NCBI GenBank assembly: GCA_964464815.1
Contig: CAYXHF010000002.1
Location: 68,113 to 132,112, forward strand
From: UBA11524 sp964464815
GTDB lineage: Bacteria; Bacillota; Clostridia; Christensenellales; Aristaeellaceae
Length of the DNA: 64,000 bases
Direction of reading: 5' to 3'
The position numbers were made by a program, and so were the translations under genes. Of the stretch, positions 50,359 to 58,584 are shown piece after piece. Numbering within the stretch: position 1 is the stretch's first letter; every line of letters begins with the position of its first letter. Below the pieces are notes generated by a model. The model was not told the origin of the DNA and did no database searches. It saw only the letters and a list, made by a program, of their open reading frames with translations.

Positions 50359-50365
50359 TTGGATT

Positions 50366-51700
50366 TTAATAGCCTTCCACGTTTTCCGGCAGCGCCTCCG
50401 CAGGCTCCTGCACCTTGCGCTTGGGGCGACCCGGATAGCGGCGCACCCCTTCATGCAGGCGCGGCGTTTCCTTGCCCAGCACCGCATCCTCCGTGATTTC
50501 GCAGGCATTGATTTCCATCTGGCCCGGCAGATCGAACATCGTGTCCAGCATCACGTCCTCAATGATGGCACGCAGGCCACGTGCGCCACACTTGCGCTCA
50601 ATGGCCATCTGTGCGATTGCGCGCACCGCTTCCGGCGCGAAGGTCAGCTTCACGCCATCCATGCCCAGCAGCTTCTGATACTGCTTGCACAGCGCGTTCT
50701 TCGGCTCGGTCAGGATTCGCACCAGCGCATCCTCATCCAGCGCATCCAGCGTCACCGTAATCGGCAGACGACCCACGAATTCAGGAATCAGGCCGAACTT
50801 CGTCAGATCCTCCGGGCGCATCTTCTTGAGCGCTTCGGTGCTGCCTTCCGGCGTCTTGCTGGTCAGCTCCGCACCAAAGCCCAGATTCTTCTTGCCCGTG
50901 CGGCTCTCGATAATCGGCACGATGCCGTCAAACGCGCCGCCGCAGATGAAGAGGATATTGGTCGTGTCAATCTGAATCATTTCCTGCTGCGGGTGCTTAC
51001 GGCCACCCTGCGGCGGAACAGAGGCCACCGTGCCTTCCAGAATTTTGAGCAACGCCTGCTGCACGCCCTCACCGCTGACATCGCGGGTGATGGACGGATT
51101 CTCGCTCTTGCGGGCCACCTTGTCGATTTCGTCGATATAGATGATGCCGCGCTGCGCCGCCTCAATGTCGTAATCTGCCGCCTGAATCAGGCGCAGCAGG
51201 ATGTTCTCGACGTCCTCGCCCACATAGCCAGCCTCGGTCAAGCTAGTTGCATCCGCAATGGCGAAGGGCACATTCAGGATGCGTGCCAGCGTCTGCGCCA
51301 GGAACGTCTTGCCGCAGCCCGTCGGGCCAACCATCAGGATGTTGGACTTTTGCAGCTCCACATCGTCGCGCCCGACCTTCTGGCCGATTCGCTTGTAGTG
51401 GTTATACACCGCCACGCACAGCGCACGCTTGGCATGCTCCTGCCCGATGACGTAGGAATCCAGCACCGTCTTCATTTCCGCCGGTGACGGCAGATGGTCA
51501 AACTGCTGCTGCTGTTGCGGCTGGCGGTGCTGCTGCGCCGAGGGCATATCCGCCACCATAATCTCCTGGCAGAGCATGATGCACTGATCGCAGATGCACA
51601 CGTCATTCGGCCCAGCCACAAGGCGACGAACCTGTCGCTCATTTTTCCCACAGAAGCTGCATCGTTGCAGCTTGGTATGGTTCATATCGTCTTTTGCCAT
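50366..51700 (-). CDS. clpX: ATP-dependent Clp protease ATP-binding subunit ClpX
   Basis: 444 aa from ATG 51700. N-terminal Cys4 zinc domain (CSFCGKNERQ ... CICDQC, residues 14-39), a Gln-rich linker, AAA+ with Walker A GPTGCGKTF and Walker B IIYIDEIDKVARK, the IGF-type loop region ELTSKTPEGS, and the RKCGARGLR sensor 2 motif. Unfolds substrates for ClpP. Immediately downstream of clpP (42 bp). Confidence 0.98.
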   Translation of the reverse strand: MAKDDMNHTKLQRCSFCGKNERQVRRLVAGPNDVCICDQCIMLCQEIMVADMPSAQQHRQPQQQQQFDHLPSPAEMKTVLDSYVIGQEHAKRALCVAVYNHYKRIGQKVGRDDVELQKSNILMVGPTGCGKTFLAQTLARILNVPFAIADATSLTEAGYVGEDVENILLRLIQAADYDIEAAQRGIIYIDEIDKVARKSENPSITRDVSGEGVQQALLKILEGTVASVPPQGGRKHPQQEMIQIDTTNILFICGGAFDGIVPIIESRTGKKNLGFGAELTSKTPEGSTEALKKMRPEDLTKFGLIPEFVGRLPITVTLDALDEDALVRILTEPKNALCKQYQKLLGMDGVKLTFAPEAVRAIAQMAIERKCGARGLRAIIEDVMLDTMFDLPGQMEINACEITEDAVLGKETPRLHEGVRRYPGRPKRKVQEPAEALPENVEGY

Positions 51701-51742
51701 TTTCTACCTCACAGGTCGTCCTGCTCCGGGTTTTTGCCCGAC

Positions 51743-52336
51743 TCAGTTGGTCTTTTTCCGGGGATCGAAGATTTCGTCGATGATACCATATTCCAGCGCT
51801 TCCTTCGCGGACATGAAGTGATCGCGCTCCACATCGCGGCGGATGCGTTCGATATCCTGCCCGGTCATCTCCGCCTTCATGCGGATCATCTTTTCCTTGG
51901 TCTTCAGCAGCCATTCGGCCTGAATCTGCACATCGGTCGCCTGACCCTGTGCGCCGCCCAGGGGCTGATGAATCATCACTTCGCTGTTGGGCAGGGCGCA
52001 GCGCTTGCCCTTCTGGCCAGCCATCAGCAGGAATGCGCCCATCGACGCGGCCATGCCGATGCAGACCGTGCGCACCTGGGGCTTGATGTACTGCATGGTA
52101 TCATAAATCGCCATGCCCGCCGTCACGGAGCCGCCAGGGCTATTGATATACAGGCAGATATCCGCATCGGGATCTTCCATTTCCAGGAAGAGCATCTGCG
52201 CCACGACCGTGTTTGCCACGTCGTCATTGATTTCGCCGCCCAAAAAGATGATTCGATCCTTGAGCAAACGGGAATAAATATCATACGACCGCTCACCGCG
52301 GTTGGTCTGTTCGACCACATAGGGAATCAGATTCAT
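51743..52336 (-). CDS. clpP: ATP-dependent Clp protease proteolytic subunit
   Basis: 197 aa from ATG 52336, seven nt after AAGGAGG. Catalytic Ser in GMAASMGAFLL, His in MIHQPLGGAQGQATD, Asp in ERDHFMSAKEA. Forms the double-ring protease used by ClpX. Between tig and clpX, as in many bacteria. Confidence 0.98.
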   Translation of the reverse strand: MNLIPYVVEQTNRGERSYDIYSRLLKDRIIFLGGEINDDVANTVVAQMLFLEMEDPDADICLYINSPGGSVTAGMAIYDTMQYIKPQVRTVCIGMAASMGAFLLMAGQKGKRCALPNSEVMIHQPLGGAQGQATDVQIQAEWLLKTKEKMIRMKAEMTGQDIERIRRDVERDHFMSAKEALEYGIIDEIFDPRKKTN

Positions 52337-52454
52337 GCATGTACCTCCTTGCATTGCCGCGGCACCTTAGGGCAGGAAAAAAAGGCACTCCCCGTCAGTG
52401 TACGCCCGAAAAGGGCATTCTATGCACATCGCGGCATGTTTTCCCATGATGCTG

Positions 52455-52503
52455 AAAAGCGCGGGAGCAGTCACAGGCAAAGCCCGCGACTCTTCTCCCG
52501 CGT
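52455..52503 (-). terminator. Probable terminator or attenuator between tig and clpP
   Basis: Minus strand GCGGGAG ... AGTC ... GACT ... CTCCCGC followed by GCTTTTC. The T-run is short, so partial read-through into clpP is likely. Confidence 0.6.
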
Positions 52504-52518
52504 TGATTGACGTATGGA

Positions 52519-53865
52519 TTACTTGGTTTCTTCCGCAGCATCCTCAGCGGGGGCTTCGGTTTCTTCCTGCGGCTGCTTGTCCACCACGGTCGCACCGGCC
52601 TTCATCAGGTCGCAGACCTTCTGGATGGCGGCCAGATCAGACAGGTAGTTGGTCTGGTCATCGGTCAGGGACGCCTTGAAGGCTTCCAGCTCCTGGCCCA
52701 TACGCTCCGCCTGCTTGGCGATCTGCGCATCGACTTCTTCCTCGGTGGGCTCGGCGTTCTCAGCCTTGCGGATGGCTTCCAGCACCAGCTGAATCTTCAC
52801 GCGATGCTCCGCCTCGCCGCGATACTGCTCGGCCATCTGCTCACGGGTCTGGTTGGTGTACTTCAGGTAGTCTTCCATGCGCAGGCCCTGACGCATCATG
52901 GAGTACTCCACGTCACGCAGGACGTAGTTCAGCTGATCATCGATCATCGCGGTGGGGATGTCCATCTGGGCGTTCTCCACAGCCTTTTCAATCAGCGCAT
53001 TTTCGATTTCGATGTCGTAGTTGCGGTCAGCGATTTCGTGCAGCTTCTTCTCCACATCCGCCTTGTAAGCGTCGAAGGTGTCAAAGCCGTTATCCTGCGC
53101 GAACTCGTCATCCAGCTCGGGCAGCTCCACCTTGGTGATGCCGTTGACCTTCACGTGGAAGACAGCTTCCTTGCCAGCCAGGTTTTCCGCATGATACTGC
53201 TCGGGGAAAGTAACCGTCAGGTCCTTCTCCTCGCCAACGTTCATGCCAACCATCTGCTCTTCAAAGCCGGGGATGAACATGCCGCTGCCGATTTTGAGGG
53301 TCTGGCCCTGCGCCGTGCCACCTTCAAAGGCCACGCCGTCCACAGTGCCGGCATAGTCCAGGTTCACGGTATCGGTGTAATCAACGCCGCGGTCGGTCAC
53401 ATCCAGGGTACGGGCACCCTTCTGCTGATCCTGCTTGATGCGGTTGTCGATTTCTTCGTCGGTCACCAGCTCCTTGGGCTCAACCTCAACCGTCAGGGTC
53501 TTGTAGTCGCCCAGCGTCACGTCAGGACGCACGAACACTTCGGCCGTGAACTTCAGGTCCTTGCCCGCGCCGATTTCCTGCACATCCACCTGCGGACGGT
53601 CCACAACATCCACGTTGTGCTCCTTCACCGCTGCGCTGTACAGTTCGGGGAAAATAGCATCCAGCGCGTCATCGTAGAACACGCCTTCGCCGTACATACG
53701 CTCAATAACGTTGCGGGGCGCCTTGCCCTTACGGAATCCGGGGATAGAAATCTTGCTGCGATTCTTCAGATACGCCGTATTCAGCGCCTTATCAAAATCC
53801 TCGGCGGGGACAACAAAGCTCAGCTTCACCTTGTTGCTGGAAATCTTTTCAAAAGTAGTGCTCAT
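52519..53865 (-). CDS. tig: Trigger factor
   Basis: 448 aa from ATG 53865. Ribosome-bound chaperone and peptidyl-prolyl isomerase. N-terminal ribosome-docking signature in GFRKGKAPRNVIERMYG, FKBP-like domain (about 150-240, VNLDYAGTVDGVAFEGGTAQG, then IPGFEEQMVGM), helical C-terminal arms. C-terminal tail EETEAPAEDAAEETK is acidic. The preceding AGGAGGG is 11 nt away. First gene of the tig-clpP-clpX block. Confidence 0.97.
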   Translation of the reverse strand: MSTTFEKISSNKVKLSFVVPAEDFDKALNTAYLKNRSKISIPGFRKGKAPRNVIERMYGEGVFYDDALDAIFPELYSAAVKEHNVDVVDRPQVDVQEIGAGKDLKFTAEVFVRPDVTLGDYKTLTVEVEPKELVTDEEIDNRIKQDQQKGARTLDVTDRGVDYTDTVNLDYAGTVDGVAFEGGTAQGQTLKIGSGMFIPGFEEQMVGMNVGEEKDLTVTFPEQYHAENLAGKEAVFHVKVNGITKVELPELDDEFAQDNGFDTFDAYKADVEKKLHEIADRNYDIEIENALIEKAVENAQMDIPTAMIDDQLNYVLRDVEYSMMRQGLRMEDYLKYTNQTREQMAEQYRGEAEHRVKIQLVLEAIRKAENAEPTEEEVDAQIAKQAERMGQELEAFKASLTDDQTNYLSDLAAIQKVCDLMKAGATVVDKQPQEETEAPAEDAAEETK

Positions 53866-53947
53866 TGGAATATATTCCCTCCTGCGCTCTCGTCGGGGAT
53901 GGATTCCCCGGTCATGCGTTTTTTTTGATTCTATACGCACAGCGCTT

Positions 53948-53976
53948 ATTTTACCACATTTACAGAGCCTTTTCAA
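53948..53976 (-). promoter_or_regulatory. Promoter of tig
   Basis: TTGAAA (53971-53976), 17-bp spacer, TAAAAT (53948-53953), about 80 bp upstream of the start. Confidence 0.65.
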
Positions 53977-54026
53977 GCTATTTACGTACATTTTCGTGAA
54001 GAAAGCCCTATTTTTTTCTATCCACC

Positions 54027-54605
54027 AGGCAGCAGGGCCCTGCCCTGCACCCGCAAGAGGGCGATTCGCCCTCTTGACTCCCTTTTTGCGTTCGAGTTGG
54101 CTGGTTATCCGTACAGTTTCCGCATGGAAGGCTAATATCGACGCCCATGGAACTGGTTTTTGCACGACGCCGCGACTTTGCATGCTCCGCTCGTTTCTTG
54201 GGCTTTGCCCAAACCCAGCAGGGCGCTGCCCTACACCCGCAAGAGGGCGATTCGCCCTCTTGACTCCCTTTTTGCGTTCGAGTTGACTGGTTATCCTTAC
54301 AGTTTCCGCATGGAAGGCTAATATCGACGCCCATGGAACTGATTTTTGCACGACGCCGCGACTTTGCAAGCTCGGCTCGTTTCTTGGGCTTTGCCCAAAC
54401 CCAGCTGGGCGCTGCCCTGCACCCGCAAGAGGGCGATTCGCCCTCTTGACTCCCTTTTTGCGTTCGAGTTGGCTGGTTATCCTTACAGTTTCCGCATGGA
54501 AGGCTAATATCGACGCCTATGGAACTGGTTTTTGCACGACGCCGCGACTTTTCTCGACTCCCTTTTTGCGTTCGAGTTGACTGGTTATCCGTACAGTTTC
54601 CGCAT
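54027..54605. repeat. 186-bp direct tandem repeat array (about three units plus a shortened one)
   Basis: The marker gcgattcgcc recurs at 54061, 54247 and 54433, exactly 186 bp apart, and ctccctttttgcgttcgag recurs at 54078, 54264, 54450 and 54558; the last step is 108 bp, so 78 bp is missing from one unit. Each full unit contains the near-perfect palindrome AAGAGGGCGATTCGCCCTCTT plus TTGGGC-tt-TGCCCAA. Units differ by few bases. It forms an apparent ORF on the minus strand that I do not accept as a gene. Confidence 0.9.
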
Positions 54606-54640
54606 GTTGATTGTGCTATTTTCCTGCCCTTCCAGCATGC

Positions 54641-54669
54641 TTGCGTAATTGGCCTATCCGTGCTATAAT
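54641..54669 (+). promoter_or_regulatory. Promoter of the ECF sigma gene
   Basis: TTGCGT (54641-54646), 17-bp spacer, TATAAT (54664-54669). This is a housekeeping-type promoter, not an ECF-type one, so the pair is not obviously self-regulated from here. Confidence 0.65.
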
Positions 54670-54788
54670 CTTTTTCTGAAAAACGTGAAAAAAATTTATT
54701 TTTTCGGGATGAGAAAGGAGGCGTCATTCGTTTGATAGGTGAACCCACAAAAGGGAAAACCCTTGCATCTCAAAAGGAGGAAAGCGCT

Positions 54789-55358
54789 GTGCAACAGGCT
54801 TATGTTTCTCCCGCCGCCGCAAAGGGCCTCGATGATTCGTATCAGCCTGTGCCAGATGTGCGCGATGATCCTGCGTATTTCGCTCGACTCTATGAGCAGT
54901 ACGCAACCGACGTGCTTCGCGTCAGCTACTTCTACCTGGGCGATCGCGAAAAAGCGGAGGACGTCTGCCAGGATGTTTTCATCCGCCTGATGACGACAAG
55001 TCCTCTGCTCCAACCGGGACGCGAAAAATCCTGGTTGCTCAAGGTCGCGCTGAACCGCTGCCGCGATTTGTGGCGTGGCGCATGGCTGAAGCGCGTGGTG
55101 CTGGGTGGCCCGACGTTCGAGATGATTCCCGCGCCGGATGAATTCGCCCGTCATGATGAGAAGGAAGCCATGATGAGCGCCATTAACCAGCTGCCGGCCG
55201 TGTTCAAGGAGATTATTCTCCTTCACTACTATCAGGGGCTTAGCATTGCCGAGATTGCGGAAATGCTGGAGCTTCCCGAAGGAACCATTTCTTCCCGCCT
55301 GAGTCGTGGGCGAAAAAAGCTTGAAACCATTCTCGCGAAAGGAGGCGATGCCCGGTGA
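54789..55358 (+). CDS. ECF-type RNA polymerase sigma factor
   Basis: 189 aa if started at GTG 54789, eight nt after AAAAGGAGG. A second, earlier signal exists: TTG 54732, nine nt after AAAGGAGG, adding 19 residues. Sigma region 2: LYEQYATDVLRVSYFYLGDREKAEDVCQDVFIRL; region 4: LPAVFKEIILLHYYQGLSIAEIAEMLELPEGTISSRLSRGRKKL. Regions 1 and 3 are missing, as in ECF factors. The stop overlaps the next gene as GTGA, so it is coupled to an anti-sigma-like membrane protein. Confidence 0.93.
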   Translation: MQQAYVSPAAAKGLDDSYQPVPDVRDDPAYFARLYEQYATDVLRVSYFYLGDREKAEDVCQDVFIRLMTTSPLLQPGREKSWLLKVALNRCRDLWRGAWLKRVVLGGPTFEMIPAPDEFARHDEKEAMMSAINQLPAVFKEIILLHYYQGLSIAEIAEMLELPEGTISSRLSRGRKKLETILAKGGDAR

Positions 55359-56344
55359 AGCACGAAGCACAGAATAACGATTGGCTTGAGCAGCAGCTCC
55401 GCAACCTGCCGGAAACGGCTTCTGAGGCAATGGGTGGCTTAACAGCCGGGACTGAGCTGAATCAACGTATCCAAATGGCCGTGCGCGAAGCACGCGCACC
55501 CAAGCAGTCAGCATCTGCCCTTTTCCTGCGCCGTTTTGCACCGGCCGCCGCGCTTTGTACCGCCGCCGTGGCGCTGTTCGTGGGCCTTTCTCCCCTGCTG
55601 ACGAATCAGCAGCCAAGCGCCACGCCCCTGATTCAGACAAGCACGCTGGGCAATCCTGACACACCCGATGCCACCGAGCCGGTGTTACGTGCCGATTTGA
55701 ACGAGGATGACGTGACCGTCAGCAGCCGGAAGGCCGCACCCTCCTACCGTAGCATCTGGTCAAAGTCCTCCGGTGGCAGCTTCCCGCTGATTGGCGTAAA
55801 TGGCAGCTACTACCGCATGCTGACCTCGCCGCGCGATGTGTCCTCCTCTCTGCTGGGCAATAGCGTGGGCGCGGTTGCGGAGTACACCACCGAGCCGTCG
55901 CTCTCCGGGACGGATGTCATTTTGTCCAACACGGCGCTGTCCGGCACGACGGTGTATGAAATCAGCGGCATGGGTGGCACGCTTGTTGCCGCCGAGGTGG
56001 ATGGCAAGACGCGCCTGTTCCAGCGTGTCAGTTTCAACGGCCATGCCCTGCTGGGTGCGGAAACGCTTGCCGACACTCTGCAAATCAGCGGCCATGTCAC
56101 CGCCATTGAGCTGAGTGACGTGGGCATCGTCACCGATGCCGACGCCTGCGCTGATTTGATTTCCATCCTGATGAGCAACGCGACCTATGAAAGCAGTGGC
56201 TCCATCAGCGCCAAGCAGTCCCTGATCATCGACCTGGACAACGGTCTTGTCGTCCAGATGAACGTCAAGAGTGACAAGCTGGCCGCCTGCGGCACGTGGT
56301 CCTGTCCGGAATTCTTCGAGGCGTTTGAAGCCTACTGTGACTAA
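55355..56344 (+). CDS. Membrane protein, probable anti-sigma factor
   Basis: 329 aa from GTG 55355, overlapping the sigma gene by 4 nt. Cytosolic N-terminus of about 55 residues (DWLEQQLRNLPETASEAM...LNQRIQMAVREAR), one membrane segment (about 58-80, FAPAAALCTAAVALFVGLSPLL), then an outer domain of about 240 residues with repeated Gly/Ser/Thr strands and no clear family. No HxxxCxxC zinc motif of ZAS-type anti-sigma factors was seen, so the role is inferred from position, overlap and topology. Confidence 0.78.
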   Translation: MKHEAQNNDWLEQQLRNLPETASEAMGGLTAGTELNQRIQMAVREARAPKQSASALFLRRFAPAAALCTAAVALFVGLSPLLTNQQPSATPLIQTSTLGNPDTPDATEPVLRADLNEDDVTVSSRKAAPSYRSIWSKSSGGSFPLIGVNGSYYRMLTSPRDVSSSLLGNSVGAVAEYTTEPSLSGTDVILSNTALSGTTVYEISGMGGTLVAAEVDGKTRLFQRVSFNGHALLGAETLADTLQISGHVTAIELSDVGIVTDADACADLISILMSNATYESSGSISAKQSLIIDLDNGLVVQMNVKSDKLAACGTWSCPEFFEAFEAYCD

Positions 56345-56429
56345 GGAAGCTCTGAATAAATGAGGTGGAACGATAGCGAGCGGAATTTCAGCCGCTAGCG
56401 TGCTGCCGAATGATTCAGAGATTCCCTAA
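56342..56429. mobile_element. About 86-bp MITE-like element after the anti-sigma-like gene
   Basis: Ends TAAGGAAGCTCTGAATAAAT and, reversed, TAGGGAATCTCTGAATCATT match at 16 of 20 positions. The interior has AGCGAGCGGAA and CCGCTAGCG, which can pair. The left end overlaps the TAA stop of the preceding gene. No ORF; unrelated to the 221-bp elements. Confidence 0.65.
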
Positions 56430-56437
56430 TCCTTCTT

Positions 56438-56476
56438 ATGCCAGAACGAAGCCTATGCGTTCTGGCATTTCTTTTC
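56438..56476 (+). terminator. Terminator of the sigma/anti-sigma operon
   Basis: ATGCCAGAACG, short loop, CGTTCTGGCAT, then TTCTTTTC. It ends only about 5 bp before the ribosome site of the next gene, so it may also attenuate that gene. Confidence 0.75.
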
Positions 56477-56490
56477 AAGGAGACATTTGC

Positions 56491-57045
56491 ATGACGAACA
56501 AAAGCCTTTTGAACACCATTTGCGCTGCCGAGGGCATTTCCCTCCAGCGCCTGCTGGATATGGAAGCTCGTCTGGGCTGTGTTTTCTGCCCTGACGGTGA
56601 ATTTGCCGAAATGAGCCAGCCGCTTTCTTCCTATCAGGAGAAGACCACACCCATCCCGCACGTGCGCTATGACTTCTATCACGGCGACATGGCGATTTTG
56701 CAGCAGATGGTTGCCTCCGTTGACGAGGAGTGGTGCCAGTACTTCACGCCGCACACACCCGTTTTCTGCGCCTATTGGGACGACACGCCCGTTTCCTTCT
56801 GCATCGTGGATGAAGACGCGGATTGCGTGATTTCCCAGCCCGGCGTGAAAATCGGCAGCATCGGCTGTGTCGGCACCGTTCCCGCCTATCGCGGCCACGG
56901 CATCGCCCTGCGCATGGTTGACCTGGCAACGGTGCTGCTCCATCAAGGCGGCTGCGACAAGGGCTACATCTCCTACACACACATCGACCACTGGTATCAA
57001 AAGCTGGGGTATCGCACCTTTGCGCGCTTCTCCTTCCCCGAATAA
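56491..57045 (+). CDS. GNAT-type acetyltransferase
   Basis: 184 aa from ATG 56491, eight nt after AAGGAG. The acetyl-CoA motif is clear: GSIGCVGTVPAYRGHGIALRMVDLATVLLHQGG, followed by YTHIDHWYQKLGYRTFARFSF. The N-terminal third is less typical (NTICAAEGISLQRLLDMEARLGCVFCPDGEF). Substrate unknown. No clear promoter of its own was found; a terminator directly precedes it. Confidence 0.85.
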   Translation: MTNKSLLNTICAAEGISLQRLLDMEARLGCVFCPDGEFAEMSQPLSSYQEKTTPIPHVRYDFYHGDMAILQQMVASVDEEWCQYFTPHTPVFCAYWDDTPVSFCIVDEDADCVISQPGVKIGSIGCVGTVPAYRGHGIALRMVDLATVLLHQGGCDKGYISYTHIDHWYQKLGYRTFARFSFPE

Positions 57046-57049
57046 CGAA

Positions 57050-57092
57050 ACAACGTCCTGCCGGAAATTGCTCCGACAGGACGTTTTGTTAT
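57050..57092. terminator. Bidirectional terminator between GNAT and MATE genes
   Basis: AACGTCCTG-c-CGGA, loop, TCCG-a-CAGGACGTT with TTTGTT on the plus strand and TTGTTTCG on the minus strand. Confidence 0.75.
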
Positions 57093-58441
57093 GCCACTGT
57101 TTTGGGTAGCTCATCCACCTTCGGCAGCCGCAGCGCCCAGACAAGATACAGCCCAACCGACATGATAATACCGACCAGCCAGCCAATGGGCCAGGAGTAC
57201 CACACGCCATTGATGCCGTAAATGGGTGACAGTGCGAAGGACAGCACCACGCGCAGGAACAGGTCAGACAGCGTTGCAATCATGAATTGCAGCATGCGCG
57301 CCGCACCACGCTGCACGCCGTCCACCGTCAATTTCAGCGTCAGGAAGACGTAGAAGGGCGTCACGATGTGCAGGAAGTCCACGCCAACCTGCACAGCCGC
57401 CTCGTTGCCATCGTTGATGAAGGCCAGCACCAGCGGCCGGGCAAAGATGTTCAGCACCAGCGCGAAGCACGCGCCCATCACCATGCCAATCACAATGCCA
57501 CTGCGGCAGCCCTGACGAATGCGGGTGTGCTTGCCCGCACCAAGGTTCTGGCTGGTATAGTTGCTGATGCCATTACCCAACGCCGTCACCGACGTAACGA
57601 ACATGTTGTTCAGCTTGATGGCCGCCGTGTAGCCCGCCATGCAGGCCGTCCCAAAGCCATTGATGACATACTGCACCAGAATGTTACCCACACTGATGAA
57701 GCTCTGCTGAATGGCGCTGGGAATGGCAATCACCAGCATCTTTTTCAGCAGCTGGACGGAGAAGAGCGGACAGTTCTTTTCATTGGCCGCCCGATGCACC
57801 TTGCCCAGCACCGCCACCACAGCCACAGTACCGCTGATGGACTGGCACAGGAAGGTCGCCCAGGCCACACCCGGCACACCCATGTGGAAATTACGGACGA
57901 ACAGAATGTCCACAGCAATATTCGCAAGCGAGGACACCGCCAGAAAGCAGAACGGCGTCACCGAATCGCCCAGCGCGGAGAAAATACCCGTTGACACCTG
58001 ATAGAGCATCAGGAACACATAGCTCAGCAGGTAAATCTGCAAATACGCCAGCGAGTCTCCCATGGTTTCCCGTGGCGTTTTGAGCATTTCCAGCATCCAC
58101 GGCGCCAGCAGCAAGCCAAGCACCGTCAGCACCAGCGCCAGCACGCCGGAAAAGAGCAGCGATGTCGTCACGCACGTATGCAGGCGGCGCAAATCGCGCT
58201 GTCCATACAGATTCGCCGAGACAACCGACGTGCCGATGTTGCAGCCAAAGGCAATGGCAATGAAAATCAGCGTGATTTCCGAGCTGTTGCCAACCGCCGC
58301 CAGCGCCTCCGATCCCTCATAGCGTCCCGCGACAAAGCTATCCGCAATGTTATAGAGCTGCTGGAAGATGATGCTGCCAAACAGCGGCAGGGAGTAGCGC
58401 AGCAGCACCGTACCCGGTTTGCCCGTGGTCAAATCCTTCAT
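57089..58441 (-). CDS. MATE family efflux transporter
   Basis: 450 aa from ATG 58441. Twelve membrane segments. Family marks: GKPGTVLLRYSLPLFGSIIFQQLYNIADSFVAGRYEGSEALAAVGNSSEI at the N-terminus and the matching second half (AIPSAIQQSFISVGNILVQYVINGFG). Most similar in pattern to the Na+-coupled NorM/DinF-like group that expels cationic drugs and metabolites. Own promoter at 58481-58509; a bidirectional terminator lies at the stop. Confidence 0.93.
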   Translation of the reverse strand: MKDLTTGKPGTVLLRYSLPLFGSIIFQQLYNIADSFVAGRYEGSEALAAVGNSSEITLIFIAIAFGCNIGTSVVSANLYGQRDLRRLHTCVTTSLLFSGVLALVLTVLGLLLAPWMLEMLKTPRETMGDSLAYLQIYLLSYVFLMLYQVSTGIFSALGDSVTPFCFLAVSSLANIAVDILFVRNFHMGVPGVAWATFLCQSISGTVAVVAVLGKVHRAANEKNCPLFSVQLLKKMLVIAIPSAIQQSFISVGNILVQYVINGFGTACMAGYTAAIKLNNMFVTSVTALGNGISNYTSQNLGAGKHTRIRQGCRSGIVIGMVMGACFALVLNIFARPLVLAFINDGNEAAVQVGVDFLHIVTPFYVFLTLKLTVDGVQRGAARMLQFMIATLSDLFLRVVLSFALSPIYGINGVWYSWPIGWLVGIIMSVGLYLVWALRLPKVDELPKTVA

Positions 58442-58480
58442 GGGAGATGTGCCTTCTTTCTGTATTGTCTTTCGCCTGTC

Positions 58481-58509
58481 ATTGTACTCCCAGTTTCGAG
58501 AAATGTAAA
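58481..58509 (-). promoter_or_regulatory. Promoter of the MATE transporter gene
   Basis: TTTACA (58504-58509), 17-bp spacer, TACAAT (58481-58486), about 40 bp upstream of the start. Confidence 0.6.
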
Positions 58510-58546
58510 TGTTCCTTCAGCCCAAAAAGCGACACAAAAGGAACAA

Positions 58547-58578
58547 GCCGGTCACAGGCATGCTGCAACCGGCTTGGC
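58547..58578 (-). terminator. Weak terminator after aroF
   Basis: Minus strand AAGCCGGT, loop of about 15 nt, ACCGGCTT, then GTTCCTTTTG. T-run interrupted. Confidence 0.5.
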
Positions 58579-58584
58579 ATAGTA

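Noticed and set aside
54027..54605. CRISPR-like array
   Set aside because: The whole 186-bp unit repeats without unique spacers, and no cas genes are near.
54008..54748. 246-codon minus-strand ORF over the 186-bp repeats
   Set aside because: 186 is divisible by three, so one frame stays open by chance through the repeats; no ribosome site and no sensible protein pattern.
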